In this document: piece after piece, positions 1 through 9,213 of the stretch
Layout of the letters: each line of letters opens with the position of its first letter
Position numbering within the stretch: the first letter of the stretch is position 1
NCBI RefSeq assembly: GCF_007833165.1
Contig: NZ_VOBQ01000010.1
Coordinates: 62,001 to 126,000, forward strand
Reading direction: 5' to 3'
DNA length: 64,000 bases
Origin: Caenimonas sedimenti
Lineage (GTDB): Bacteria > Pseudomonadota > Gammaproteobacteria > Burkholderiales > Burkholderiaceae_C
The notes under the pieces: model-generated
The model's database searches: none
Told to the model about the DNA's origin: nothing
What the model saw: only the letters and a program-made list of their open reading frames with translations
Translations under genes and position numbers: made by a program

Positions 1-29
1 ATCCAGGATGCCGCAGAACATGGCCGGAA

Positions 30-812
30 ATGCGTTCGCCGTCCACTGCCCCACCGCCCGACCGGAGCCGTGCCGAAGCCGGTTTTCCTCCATCGCCTGC
101 GCTCCTGCTGCTCGACGGGCCGCGTGCCGCCGCCGAGGCCGGCCTGAGCCTGCTGGCCTGGCCCTGGCTGCGGGCCACGGCGCGCAGGGGCGACGGCCAT
201 CCCGTCTTGCTGCTGCCGGGTTTCCTGGCCGGCGACGAACTCACGAGCCTGGCGCGCCGCTTCCTGCGCCGGCAGGGCTTCGCCCCGCACGGCTGGCATG
301 CGGGCGTGAACTGGGGCCGGTGGGACGCATTGGACCTCGTCATCGCCCGCACCGAAGCGTTGGCGAACCAGGCGGGCCGCAAGGTGAGCCTGGTGGGGGC
401 CAGCATGGGTGGGCTGTACGCGCGAGCCCTTGCGCGCCAGCGCCCCGAACTCGTGCGATGCATCGTGACCCTGGGCAGTGCCGCGCACCCGCCGCATCGC
501 TCCAACCACGTCTGGCCCTGGTACGAGGCGCTCACGGGCCAGCCTGAGCGCACGATGCACGTGCCGTCGCCGATGCCGGTGCCGAGTACCTCGGTGTTCA
601 GCCGCGTGGAAGGTTTTTCCAGCTGGCGGCCGTGTGTCCAGCCGGCGGGCCGCCAGCAGGAGAACGTCGGGATCGTCTCCAGCCACATGGGGATGGTGTG
701 TCACCCGGCGACGCTGTACCTGCTGGCAGACCGGCTGGCGCAGCAGGAGGCGGCATGGAAAGCGTTCGAGCCGCCGGCGTTGCTGAGATCCTTCTACGAA
801 GTGATCGCCTGA
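30..812 (+). CDS. Alpha/beta hydrolase (lipase-like), possibly extending upstream
   Basis: A 260-residue alpha/beta-hydrolase fold protein. The nucleophile elbow GASMGG is visible with Ser125, after a hydrophobic strand containing a LLLPGF oxyanion-type loop near residue 61. A histidine in a VSSHMGM context (His219) is the likely catalytic base. This pattern resembles triacylglycerol lipase/PGAP1-like esterases, and the substrate cannot be read from sequence. No signal peptide is seen. The frame is open to the left edge of the window, so the true start could lie outside it; the ATG at 30 is the first available start. The next gene follows after 91 bp on the same strand. Confidence 0.75.
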   Translation: MRSPSTAPPPDRSRAEAGFPPSPALLLLDGPRAAAEAGLSLLAWPWLRATARRGDGHPVLLLPGFLAGDELTSLARRFLRRQGFAPHGWHAGVNWGRWDALDLVIARTEALANQAGRKVSLVGASMGGLYARALARQRPELVRCIVTLGSAAHPPHRSNHVWPWYEALTGQPERTMHVPSPMPVPSTSVFSRVEGFSSWRPCVQPAGRQQENVGIVSSHMGMVCHPATLYLLADRLAQQEAAWKAFEPPALLRSFYEVIA

Positions 813-903
813 TCCGGGCTTGTCGAGCTTCAACTTTCCAGACAAGAGGTTCACCGGCCGTTCACCCGGTTCGCCCAGAATGCCGCGACCGGGAGAGAAA
901 ACC

Positions 904-2850
904 ATGATGCGCAACCGAAGCTGGATCTGGTGGACCGCGGCCACGCTGTTGCTGGCCTCGTGCGGCGGTGGGAGTGATGGCGGGGCACCGTCTCCAGCAC
1001 CGGTCCCCGCTCCCGCTCCCGCGCCCGTACCCGCACCTGTGCCTGTCCCAGCACCCGCTCCTGCACCCGTGCCCGTGCGCCAGGTCGGCTTGTCGGTGAT
1101 CGCCGGCGAGGAAGGCCCGCCCGGCAACGCCACCACCACCGACGGTACGGGCCGGGCCGCGGGGCTGGTCGCGCGTGCGATCGCGCTCGATGCCGACGGC
1201 CACGCGTGGGTTGGCGGTGGCACTTTTCTCGGTGGCCCGCTGCGGCGCGTGAGCCCCGCGGGCGTGGTCAGCACCCCGCCGGTGAACGGGCCCAGCGCCT
1301 GCAGCGGCGGCGCCGACGATCTCGCGGTGGCCGCGGACGGTTCGCTCTACTTCCTTGCGCAGGCCGGCTTGTGCAAGCGAAGTCCCGATGGCACCGCGTC
1401 GCTCACGGCACAGGTGCCCGACTGGCCAGCCGCGGTCGCCACGGGGCCCGCCGGCGAGGTCTACGTGGCCAACGGCACCGGGAGCCTCTATCGCCTTGGG
1501 GCCCAGGGACCCGAGGTCATCGCGGGCGGCTTCCAGCCCATCGTGTCGATCGCGGTCGACGCGGCGGGAACCATCTACGTGGCCGACTACGGCGGCGTCC
1601 ACGCGGTCAACGCGCGCGGCGAGCGGCGCCTGCTGGTGCAGCGTACGCCCACCGAGTTCATGCACCGGATGACGGTCGAGCCGGCCGGCAACCTCATCGC
1701 GGTGGCGGAAAACACGACCCCCGGGACGAGCCGCCCGCCCGTCCTGCGGCGGATCACCCCGGCCGGACAGGTCAGCCCCGTCGCGGGTGCCGACAACCTC
1801 TTCCGCTGGGGCACCAGCGTCGACGTCGCGGTGGACCGGCAGGGCAACATCCTCTATACCAGCGGGCAAGGCGTCGGCCGGCTGGCGTCCGACGGAACGC
1901 ACACCGCCGTCGCCGGGCACGGCTTGGCCGGCCCTCACGCGCCACTGGCCGAGACGCCGGTGGGCACGGATGCCTCCGGCGTCACCTGGACGCTGTCCGA
2001 CCTCGCCCCCTACCTGTCCTCCGACAATCCGGCCCAGCCGCAGCCGCGCCTGCGCAAGCTCGATGCGGCCGGCCACCGCGTGCCCTTCGGTGCGGACGGG
2101 CAGGGCCTGGTGATCTCGGAGCGGCCGACGTCCACGGCCATGGACAACGAAGGCAACCTGGTCCTGGTGTTCGCGCGCTTCGTGCCGGTCAGCACCGGCT
2201 TGCCGATCGTCGCGCGGGGCGCGCCGCTGAACACCGAGATCTACCGGGTCGCGCCCAACGGCGCGATCAGCCGTCTGTATCGCCGCGACGCGAACGAGGC
2301 GGACTTCGTTTCGGTCGTGGGTTTCGGCATCGACGCGCAGGGCCGCATGATCGTCGGCGACGCGGTGACCAACACGGTGCGCTGGCTGCGTGCGGACGGG
2401 AGCTCCGAGCGGATCGGGCCGGGCCTCTTCACCCAGGTCAACAATCCGGCCCTCATGGCCGTGGCGCCCTCCGGCCGCGTCGCGCTCTGGGACCGGCAAG
2501 CCTTGCGGCTGCACCGCCTGGACGCTGACGGCATCCTGCGGCTCTGGACGGGCCAAGGCTTCCAGACCGACGAAGTGACGGATGGCCCGGCCACGGCCGC
2601 GCGCATTTCCCGCATGACGTCGCTGGCGTTCGACAGCGCGGGCCAGTTCTGGTTCGCCGATCGCAACACCTTGCGGACCGTGAGCGAAGACGGCCACGTG
2701 GGGACCGTGGTGGGGCGCCCCGACGCTTTCTGGAACAGTCCCGGGCCGCTGCCGGGGACGATCGCGTTCCCCGACGCGCTGCAGGCCGGCCCGAACCGCA
2801 GCCTTGTTCTGCGCTCCGGCGGCGCCATCCTGAAGGTCGTGCCGCCCTGA
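904..2850 (+). CDS. Lipoprotein with NHL/SMP30-type beta-propeller repeats
   Basis: A 648-residue predicted lipoprotein. The ATG at 904 is chosen because a GGGAGAG ribosome site lies just upstream and translation from there gives a clean signal peptide ending in the lipobox LLASC. The signal is followed by a Pro-Ala-Val linker of about 30 residues (PAP/PVP repeats) and then by many blade-like repeats of the type VDAAGTIYVADYGGV, typical of NHL or gluconolactonase-like beta-propellers. It is probably exported and anchored in a membrane. Function is unknown; propellers of this kind bind proteins or small ligands. The downstream neighbour is convergent with a 6-bp gap. Confidence 0.75.
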   Translation: MMRNRSWIWWTAATLLLASCGGGSDGGAPSPAPVPAPAPAPVPAPVPVPAPAPAPVPVRQVGLSVIAGEEGPPGNATTTDGTGRAAGLVARAIALDADGHAWVGGGTFLGGPLRRVSPAGVVSTPPVNGPSACSGGADDLAVAADGSLYFLAQAGLCKRSPDGTASLTAQVPDWPAAVATGPAGEVYVANGTGSLYRLGAQGPEVIAGGFQPIVSIAVDAAGTIYVADYGGVHAVNARGERRLLVQRTPTEFMHRMTVEPAGNLIAVAENTTPGTSRPPVLRRITPAGQVSPVAGADNLFRWGTSVDVAVDRQGNILYTSGQGVGRLASDGTHTAVAGHGLAGPHAPLAETPVGTDASGVTWTLSDLAPYLSSDNPAQPQPRLRKLDAAGHRVPFGADGQGLVISERPTSTAMDNEGNLVLVFARFVPVSTGLPIVARGAPLNTEIYRVAPNGAISRLYRRDANEADFVSVVGFGIDAQGRMIVGDAVTNTVRWLRADGSSERIGPGLFTQVNNPALMAVAPSGRVALWDRQALRLHRLDADGILRLWTGQGFQTDEVTDGPATAARISRMTSLAFDSAGQFWFADRNTLRTVSEDGHVGTVVGRPDAFWNSPGPLPGTIAFPDALQAGPNRSLVLRSGGAILKVVPP

Positions 2851-2856
2851 AGGGTC

Positions 2857-4512
2857 TCAGTCCAGCCGTTCCGCGCGGGTCATGCCGTTCTGGTGCAGCA
2901 CCAGGCCGCGCACTGCGCCGTTCGGCCAACGCTCGAACTGGATCTCGGCCCGGATGAGATCCCAGGCGAAACGATCGGGCCTGCCCGCGACCGGATAGAC
3001 GAGCATCCGGTCCTGGTCGGTGAGCTGCACCGAGAGCTGGCCGCCACTGGCCCGCACGTGGAAGTCGAAGCGTGGCGCGCGATAGCGGCCCACGTAGGCG
3101 TCCAGGGCCTGCTGTGGCAGCAGCGCGGCGGCGGGGAGCGCCTCGTCGCTGCGGCTCGCCACGCGGTCGTCGCCCCGCACCTGCCAGCGCAGCGAAGCCA
3201 CCCGGCCATCCTTGCGTTCGAAGATCGCCTTCGCGCGCGTCCCGTAGTTGAAGCTGTCGGGCCCCGACGGGGTCAGGGCCACGTACGGGGCTCCCGTGCT
3301 GCGCAGATAGAGCCGCCCGTCCTGCGCGACCAGCGTGAACGCGTTGTGGCGCGTCTCGCGGAACACGCCCTGGTAATCGGTGATCCGCTCGGCGGGCAAA
3401 TCGAAGCTGGCGTTGTCCACCGGATAGCGCCCCACCAGCATGTCGTTCGCGATCCGCCACACGGCCGATTGCGCGTTGCTGGCCATGAGCACCACCACCT
3501 CCTGGGTGTCCGGCGCGATCGTCAGCACCGAGCGGAACGCGCCGGTGCCGCCGGTGTGCCCATAGGTCAGCCGGGAGGGCGGGCCGTTGACGAAGAGCCC
3601 GTAAGCGACCTGTCCGTCGAAGCGGGCGAGCGGCGTCACCAGCCGCGCCCCTGCGGCGCCCAGGGGGCCGTCGCGGCCCGCGAGGATCGCACGGCCGAAG
3701 ATCAGCAGGTCCTCCGCCGTCGAGCGCAGCGCGCCGGCGCCGGCGAAAGCCAGCATGTCCCAGGGCAACGCCACGAATTCGCCGTCGAAGCCCTGGGCGA
3801 GCCGGTGCGCGTGCGGGCCCAGCGACTGAAGCGTGTTGCGCATGCCCAGGGGCGCGGTGATCCGCTCGCGCACCAGCTCCGCCCAGGGCTTGCCGTAGCG
3901 TTCCGAAAGGGCCTCGCCGAGCACCGCGAACCCGAGGTTGCTGTACGACGCGTCGCAAGGCGCACGGTCCGCCAGCTTCAGCTGGCCCAGCATCTTCCAG
4001 AGGCGGGCGCGGTCATAGGCGCGGTAGGGGTCCTGGCGCACATAGCCCTGCTGCCGGAAGTCAGGGGGCAGGCGCGGCAGGCAAGAGGTGTGCGTCACGA
4101 GCTGGCGCAGCGTGATCTGCGCGGTGCCTTCCTGCGAGAAATCGACCTTGCCTTGCAGCACGCGGCCGACGGTGTCGTCCAGTGACAGCTCACCGGCCTC
4201 GACCGCCTGCGCCAGCAACAGCCCGGTGAACACCTTGCTGATGGAACCGATCTCGAACAGCGTGGCTTGTGGGCCGGTCGCCACGGGCGGCCCGGTCACC
4301 GTGCCGCTGGCGGCGACGGCATAAGACGCGCGCCCCTCCCGCCACGCGGCCGCGGCGGCCACGCCGGGCTGCGAACCCAGTGCGTCGCGCGCCAGCGTTT
4401 CGACCGGCGTCGACAAGGGGACGACGGCGGGCTGCGCCCTCAGCGCGGGGGCCGCGCCGACGGTGAGGGTGAGGGCGAGCAAGAGCCGGATCGGCATCGG
4501 GTTCCGTGTCAT
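2857..4512 (-). CDS. Serine hydrolase, class C beta-lactamase / penicillin-binding protein-like family
   Basis: A 551-residue exported serine hydrolase of the beta-lactamase/transpeptidase fold. It has an N-terminal signal peptide (about residues 1-27). The three family motifs are intact: SxxK at Ser90-Lys93, YSN at 190-192 and HTGG at 319-322. The C-terminal 150 or so residues after the catalytic domain resemble the lipocalin-like extension of esterase/D-aminopeptidase-type members. The reaction could be hydrolysis of an ester, a D-amino-acid amide or a peptide; resistance activity should not be assumed. It is the last gene of the minus-strand run, 89 bp after the RidA gene. An alternative start lies at 4497. 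Confidence 0.8.
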   Translation of the reverse strand: MTRNPMPIRLLLALTLTVGAAPALRAQPAVVPLSTPVETLARDALGSQPGVAAAAAWREGRASYAVAASGTVTGPPVATGPQATLFEIGSISKVFTGLLLAQAVEAGELSLDDTVGRVLQGKVDFSQEGTAQITLRQLVTHTSCLPRLPPDFRQQGYVRQDPYRAYDRARLWKMLGQLKLADRAPCDASYSNLGFAVLGEALSERYGKPWAELVRERITAPLGMRNTLQSLGPHAHRLAQGFDGEFVALPWDMLAFAGAGALRSTAEDLLIFGRAILAGRDGPLGAAGARLVTPLARFDGQVAYGLFVNGPPSRLTYGHTGGTGAFRSVLTIAPDTQEVVVLMASNAQSAVWRIANDMLVGRYPVDNASFDLPAERITDYQGVFRETRHNAFTLVAQDGRLYLRSTGAPYVALTPSGPDSFNYGTRAKAIFERKDGRVASLRWQVRGDDRVASRSDEALPAAALLPQQALDAYVGRYRAPRFDFHVRASGGQLSVQLTDQDRMLVYPVAGRPDRFAWDLIRAEIQFERWPNGAVRGLVLHQNGMTRAERLD

Positions 4513-4601
4513 GCCTCACGCGTCAACGAGGCAACCTTGTCGGCAGCTGATGGCGCCGGGGCGGGGTGGCTTTCGGGCGCGGCCCAGTGCCGCCCAGGCT
4601 C

Positions 4602-4982
4602 CTAGGCTTCGGCGATCGCAGCAATGGAGACTTTCAAACCGGGGATGCGTGCAGGCAATTTGGCTCCCTGGCGCGCGGGTGGGTCGGCAGGGAACCACCG
4701 GAGCCATTCCTCGTTCATGCCGGCAAAATCGTCTTCGTCCGCGAGGACGATGGTCACGCTGACGATCTTGTCGAGCGAGCTCCCCGCGGATTCGAGGATG
4801 GCCTGGATGTTGGTCAGGCATTGCCTGGTCTGCTCCTGGATGGTGACGCCCCGGATGGCGCCCGTCTCCGGGTCCGCCGGCGCCGTGCCCGAGACGAAGA
4901 CGAGCCCGGCCGCTTTCACGGCCTGGCTGTACGTGGGCGGCGGCCTGGCCGCGTTTGGCGTGTGAATGATGTGGCGGGTCAT
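4602..4982 (-). CDS. RidA family (YjgF/YER057c/UK114) enamine/imine deaminase
   Basis: A 126-residue RidA-family protein. It carries the family features SGTAP near residue 31, a QTRQCLTNIQ helix at 51-60 and an arginine (Arg104) where RidA proteins bind the carboxylate of the imine substrate. The catalytic glutamate found near the end of canonical RidA (EI.AIA) is replaced (VSIAAIA), so this is probably an Rid subgroup member rather than housekeeping RidA. A strong AAGGAGAG site precedes the ATG. It sits in a catabolic gene run with a flavin hydroxylase and a Gfo/Idh oxidoreductase, so a role on a reactive enamine or a pathway intermediate is plausible inference. Confidence 0.85.
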   Translation of the reverse strand: MTRHIIHTPNAARPPPTYSQAVKAAGLVFVSGTAPADPETGAIRGVTIQEQTRQCLTNIQAILESAGSSLDKIVSVTIVLADEDDFAGMNEEWLRWFPADPPARQGAKLPARIPGLKVSIAAIAEA

Positions 4983-5128
4983 GGACTCTCCTTCAGCGCA
5001 GGACGATACGCTCGCGGCCGCGTTTGCGAAAGGGCGCCCGGTGGCTCACGGAGTCGCGGCATACTCTTTCGGAGCTTGAGCAAAGTGACGTTCAACAAGC
5101 GTCCCGATTGCCTGCTTGCCCGCTGGCC

Positions 5129-6292
5129 TCAACGTTCGACATCGACCCACCCACCGCACGCCTGCGACGCCAGGCAGGCCTCGATGAACGCCATCGTGTG
5201 CGCGCCGTCCTCGATGCGCGGATAAGGAAAGTCCGGCACCGGCTCGCCCAGTTGGCGCGCCATGCGCTCCTGGGCCATCTCGGCGTAGATGTTGGCGAAA
5301 GCTTCCCGCAGCCCTTCCGGATGACCGCGGGGCGTGCGGCCCAGCGCGAGGATTCCGGTCGGCAGGTCGGGGTCGCCGCGGCCGATCGTGCGGACCGGCT
5401 CGCCTTGCATCGCCAGCTTCAGGTAACTCGCTTCGCGATGCGACCAGTCCATCATGCCGGCCTCGCCGTACACGCGCAGGCGGATGTCGTTCTCGCCGCC
5501 GGCCGCCGCCTGGGTCACGGTGAAGGTGCCGCGCGCGCCGCCCTCGAATTCGAGCAGCGCGGAGACATGGTCGATCACCTGGCGTCCTGGCCGCAGCGTG
5601 CCGACATCCGCCATGACACGCGTGACGTTTGCGCCGGCCGCAAAGCACGCCAGGTGCTGCGTGTGGCAGCCGATCGCGCTCATGACCAGCGCCAGCCCGC
5701 TGCGCGCGGGGTCGAAGATCCAGCGCAGCCGGCTCGTGAGCGGACCGTCCTCGACCCGCGTGGCCAACCCCGACTGGATGTACTCCACCTGGACCAGCCG
5801 CACGGGCCCGATGGCGCCGTCGCGCACCAGTTGCCGCGCGTGCCGAATCATCGGATACGCCGAATAGCCATGGGCGATGGCGAACAGCCTTTGCTGCGCG
5901 CGCGTGCGCCGCACCAGGTCTTGCGCCTGCGCGAAGTCATGGGCCACCGGCTTGTCGCCGACGACGTCGAGCCCGGCGTCCAATGCGGCCGCCGCATACG
6001 CGTAGTGCGTGTCGTTGGGCGTCATGATCGCCACCGCGTCCACGCCGTCCTGGCGGAGGCGCTCCCCGGCCAGCAACTCAGGCACGGTGCCGTAGCAGCG
6101 CTGCGGATCCAGGCCCATCGCCACGCCGGCCGCGCGCGAGCGCCCCGGGTCGCTCGACAACACACCCGCCGTGACGCGGAACCAGCCGTCCATTTCCGCC
6201 GCCCCGCGGTGCATGCGGCCGATCCAGGAGTCGGGCCCGCCACCGATGACGGCCAGGCGCAGCGGCCGGCCGAACTTTTCGCGCAGTTGCAT
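5129..6292 (-). CDS. Gfo/Idh/MocA family NAD(P)-dependent oxidoreductase
   Basis: A 387-residue oxidoreductase with an N-terminal Rossmann fold (VIGGGPDSWIGRMHR, about residues 14-28) and the EKP-type motif of this family as GDKPVAHD. The C-terminal alpha/beta domain follows. The start at 6292 is chosen because AGGAG lies just upstream and the Rossmann strand starts a few residues in; the open frame extends further but overlaps the upstream gene. The substrate is probably a cyclic polyol, a sugar or a related hydroxy compound. It lies 22 bp downstream of the aromatic hydroxylase-like gene in the same direction and is probably cotranscribed with it. Confidence 0.85.
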   Translation of the reverse strand: MQLREKFGRPLRLAVIGGGPDSWIGRMHRGAAEMDGWFRVTAGVLSSDPGRSRAAGVAMGLDPQRCYGTVPELLAGERLRQDGVDAVAIMTPNDTHYAYAAAALDAGLDVVGDKPVAHDFAQAQDLVRRTRAQQRLFAIAHGYSAYPMIRHARQLVRDGAIGPVRLVQVEYIQSGLATRVEDGPLTSRLRWIFDPARSGLALVMSAIGCHTQHLACFAAGANVTRVMADVGTLRPGRQVIDHVSALLEFEGGARGTFTVTQAAAGGENDIRLRVYGEAGMMDWSHREASYLKLAMQGEPVRTIGRGDPDLPTGILALGRTPRGHPEGLREAFANIYAEMAQERMARQLGEPVPDFPYPRIEDGAHTMAFIEACLASQACGGWVDVER

Positions 6293-6314
6293 CGTCGTTC
6301 TCCTGGTGGGCCGG

Positions 6315-8195
6315 CTAGCCCGCCAACATGAAGCCGGCAAAGAAATCCGCCAGGGCCTGGTGCGCGTCCAGCGGCAGCACATGCGCGACGTACTGGTCGG
6401 GACGCACGATGACCAACGCACCCGCCGCACGATCGATGCCCCGCAGTTCGAAGATGTCCGCCTTGGGATCGGCGCAGAACACCTTCTCGTAATCGCGCAG
6501 GCCGTGCCGGCCTTTCAGCGGCAACAACAGGGCCGGCAGTGATTCGATGGCCAGGTCGCGATGGTTCTGCTGGTAGACGGCGCGCACGTCGAACACCGCA
6601 TCGATGTCCTGGCCTGCAGGCGTGTGCCTGCGCACCGGCGAATCCGGCGAGTCCTGCAGGAAATCGCAGAGCGCGGGGATCCCATCGTTCTTCCCGGCGA
6701 ACGCATACAGCCGCCATCGTCCGTCCGCCCGCCCCGCATGTCCCAGATGGAACGGCCGCGCATCGGTGACCCGCACCACCGGCGCGGAGTGGAAGCGGGT
6801 GCCGATCACCAAGCCGGTGGCCAGGTGCTGGTGCTTCGCTTCACCGCAAATGATCGACGGCCGGTAGTGCGTTCCGACACCGGCGGTGAAGCGCGCATGC
6901 CGCTCGAAATACTTCTGGAATTCCTTCGGATCCACGCCCTGCGCATCGCCGCCTTGTCCTCCGGCCGCGCGGTCGCTGAACATCTTCGCCCACTCGCGGT
7001 CGAAGTCGATCAGCTCCTGCGCCGCCGGCTGGCGCTCCTCCGAGTAGGTGCGCAGCAACGCGGGCGCACATTGCCGGCGCAGCACGGCGGCGAGCTTCCA
7101 GCCCAGGTTGAAGGTGTCCTGCATGGAGAAGTTCATGCCCTGCCCGGCCTTGGGGCTGTGCGTGTGGCAGGCATCGCCGGCGATGAAGACGCGTGGACTG
7201 GCAGGGACATCGTCGTACTGGTCGCAGATGCGCTGGCCGATCTCGTACACCGACCACCACGGCACCTCCTTCACGTCCAGCGTGTACGGGTGCAGGATGC
7301 TGCGCGCCCGCGCGATGAGGTGGTCCACCGTGATGCCGCGGCTGGCCACGCGCTCCTCGTCCGCGAGCTTGTCCATCTCCACGTAGAGGCGCACCAGGTA
7401 GCCGCCTTCACGCGGGATCACCAGCAGGTTGCCGGCGGCGGATTGCACAGCCACCTTGTAGCGGATGTCCGGGAAGTCGGTGACCATCAGCAGGTCCATC
7501 ACGCCCCAGGCGTGGTTGGCGGAGTCGCCCACCAGCTGCCTGCCGATCGCCTTGCGCACGGCGCTGCGGGCGCCGTCGCAGCCGACCACATAGCGGGCTT
7601 GCACGGTTTCCTGCTGGCCGGCGTGGGCGGCATCGGTGCGCTCCAGCCGCACGGTCACCGGGGCGTCGGCGGCGGCGCCGTCCACTTGCACGTCCACCAG
7701 CCGCCGCGCATAGTGCGGCTCCAGGCGGCTGGGGCTGTTGCGCATGGCCTCCAGGTAGAAGTCGTGCACCCGCGCCTGGTTCAGCACCACGTGCGGGAAC
7801 TCCGAGAGGCCATCTTCGGTGTCCTGCACGCGGCCATGCCGCACGATGCGGCCCGGCGCCTGGGCGTCGGGCTTCCAGAACGTCACTTCGTTGATCCAGC
7901 AGGCCTCCTTCAGCACTTTCTCGCTGAAGTTGAAGGCCTCGAACATCTCCATCGTGCGGCAGGCGATGCCGTCGGCCTGGCCCAGCTGGAGCGGGCCTTC
8001 CTTCTGTTCAACGATGCAGGTGCGGATGTCGGGGAAAGAGGCGAGCTGCGCCGCCAGTGTCAGGCCGGCCGGGCCGCAGCCGACGATCAGCACATCGACC
8101 TGGGCGGGCACGGCCTCCGCGTGCGGCAGCGCGTGCGGCGACGCGTCGGCGAGGTGCGGGTCGCCGGGCCGGAAGCCATCCAGGTGGAACTGCAT
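6315..8195 (-). CDS. mobA: FAD-dependent aromatic hydroxylase, 3-hydroxybenzoate 4-monooxygenase (MobA)-like
   Basis: A 626-residue flavoprotein monooxygenase of the phenol hydroxylase type. The FAD-binding GCGPAG is at 39-44, the DG motif at 206-208 and the GD motif (AGDACHTHSPKAGQGMN) at 339-354. The C-terminal thioredoxin-like domain of phenol hydroxylase/MobA is present. The opening residues MQFHLDGFRPGDP and the whole-length layout match what I remember of Comamonas MobA, which converts 3-hydroxybenzoate to protocatechuate using NADPH and O2. No protocatechuate ring-cleavage gene is in the window, so substrate assignment stays provisional. It is 19 bp downstream of the DUF3237 gene and upstream of the Gfo/Idh gene. 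Confidence 0.8.
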   Translation of the reverse strand: MQFHLDGFRPGDPHLADASPHALPHAEAVPAQVDVLIVGCGPAGLTLAAQLASFPDIRTCIVEQKEGPLQLGQADGIACRTMEMFEAFNFSEKVLKEACWINEVTFWKPDAQAPGRIVRHGRVQDTEDGLSEFPHVVLNQARVHDFYLEAMRNSPSRLEPHYARRLVDVQVDGAAADAPVTVRLERTDAAHAGQQETVQARYVVGCDGARSAVRKAIGRQLVGDSANHAWGVMDLLMVTDFPDIRYKVAVQSAAGNLLVIPREGGYLVRLYVEMDKLADEERVASRGITVDHLIARARSILHPYTLDVKEVPWWSVYEIGQRICDQYDDVPASPRVFIAGDACHTHSPKAGQGMNFSMQDTFNLGWKLAAVLRRQCAPALLRTYSEERQPAAQELIDFDREWAKMFSDRAAGGQGGDAQGVDPKEFQKYFERHARFTAGVGTHYRPSIICGEAKHQHLATGLVIGTRFHSAPVVRVTDARPFHLGHAGRADGRWRLYAFAGKNDGIPALCDFLQDSPDSPVRRHTPAGQDIDAVFDVRAVYQQNHRDLAIESLPALLLPLKGRHGLRDYEKVFCADPKADIFELRGIDRAAGALVIVRPDQYVAHVLPLDAHQALADFFAGFMLAG

Positions 8196-8214
8196 TTGCT
8201 TCTGTGCTCCGGCG

Positions 8215-8670
8215 CTACAGGACTTCTTCGATGGTGTAGATCGGACCCGTCGGCTCGCGCCGGCCGGTGCCGACGGCCACCATCTTGTTCAGCCATTCGT
8301 ACTTCTTCGCCGCCGTCTCGAAGATCGGGACGATGCGGAAGTAGTAGTCCTTCGGGTCCACGAGTTCCCCCGCGGCCAGCCGCGCCATGACTTCCGCCGG
8401 CCCGTGCCGGACACCACGGTACGACATGTAGATGTGTTCCCCGTCATCGGTGCGCAGCAGCAGGCGTACGTCCAGCACGGTGACGCCGTCGTTGCGCTGG
8501 AGCAGCCAGTCGCCGGCAGGCGTGCCGGCCACGCTGCCCCGCAGCCGCTCTCCCTCGAATTCGCCGCCGGTGACGGTCGCGATGCGCCGCCGGCCCAGCG
8601 GCGTGTCGCCGAGGTCGACGATCTGCGGCACCTGCAGCCGGATTTCGAACAGCGGGCGGGTCTCGATCAT
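8215..8670 (-). CDS. DUF3237 domain protein (UPF0311)
   Basis: A 151-residue soluble protein made almost entirely of the DUF3237 beta-barrel domain; typical landmarks are the GEFEGERLRGSV segment, the YMSYRGVRHGP segment and the DYYFRIVPIFETAAKKYEWLN segment near the C terminus. The ATG at 8670 is preferred over the TTG at 8676 because GGAG sits 8 bases before it. Members are small, usually full length at about 150 residues, and of unknown biochemical role. They are commonly found in aromatic or sugar-derivative catabolic operons, as here directly before the flavin hydroxylase. Confidence 0.85.
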   Translation of the reverse strand: MIETRPLFEIRLQVPQIVDLGDTPLGRRRIATVTGGEFEGERLRGSVAGTPAGDWLLQRNDGVTVLDVRLLLRTDDGEHIYMSYRGVRHGPAEVMARLAAGELVDPKDYYFRIVPIFETAAKKYEWLNKMVAVGTGRREPTGPIYTIEEVL

Positions 8671-8930
8671 GCGCAAGTCTCCGAGGATGTGGGGTCATGG
8701 CCGAACGGCCGAGGCTGAGAGGATGCAGGAACCGGGTACCGGGTGCAAGGCCGGGGGCGCGTGCCAGCAGGCTCGTCGCATTCGGCGCATATTGCCTCAA
8801 ACCCAAAGACGGCCGTTCTTGTGCCTCCATGCCCACTTGGAGATCACCCTGCGCAAGCCGCGCGCAGCGGCGGGAAGCCGGGCCCGCGTCAGCCAGCTTT
8901 GCCGCGATCCTGAAAGTCTGGAAAGCAGGT

Positions 8931-9176
8931 CTACACCGCCGCGGCTCGCGGCAGCGTCAGCTCCACGTTGCCGCCGACGATCCGCGCCTTGCCCCCGCGC
9001 TCGACTTCCAGGCGCCGCCCGTCGTCGAGGCGGTACTCGATCTCTCCGGTCGATTCCCAATGCTCGCCGCCAAGCGAGGGGTCGGGTGCCAGCCGGTCGT
9101 AGGCACGCACCTTGTAGCTGGCGCCGTCCGAACCGGTCGCCTGGAAGGAGTCCAGCAGGCTGAGTCGCAAGTCCAT
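8931..9176 (-). CDS. Small conserved-looking protein of unknown function
   Basis: An 81-residue protein that I do not recognise. It starts MDLRLSLLDSFQ and is rich in beta-strand-like alternation (YKVRAYDRLAP, EIEYRLDDGRRLEVERGGKARI). There is no signal peptide or membrane segment. A CAGGAG-type ribosome site precedes the ATG, and the codon use matches the neighbours. It lies between the binding-protein gene and the DUF3237 gene, all in the same direction. The 260 bp between it and the DUF3237 gene hold no convincing gene. Confidence 0.6.
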   Translation of the reverse strand: MDLRLSLLDSFQATGSDGASYKVRAYDRLAPDPSLGGEHWESTGEIEYRLDDGRRLEVERGGKARIVGGNVELTLPRAAAV

Positions 9177-9213
9177 GGTCGAATCTCCTGTTTGAAAAGT
9201 GGCAGCCCCGCCG

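Noticed and set aside
862-2697. Long open frame on the minus strand opposite the beta-propeller lipoprotein
   Set aside because: The lipoprotein frame has a ribosome site, signal peptide and family repeats. The antisense frame is open only because of high GC and codon bias, and its translation is rich in His, Arg and Gly with no recognisable domain.
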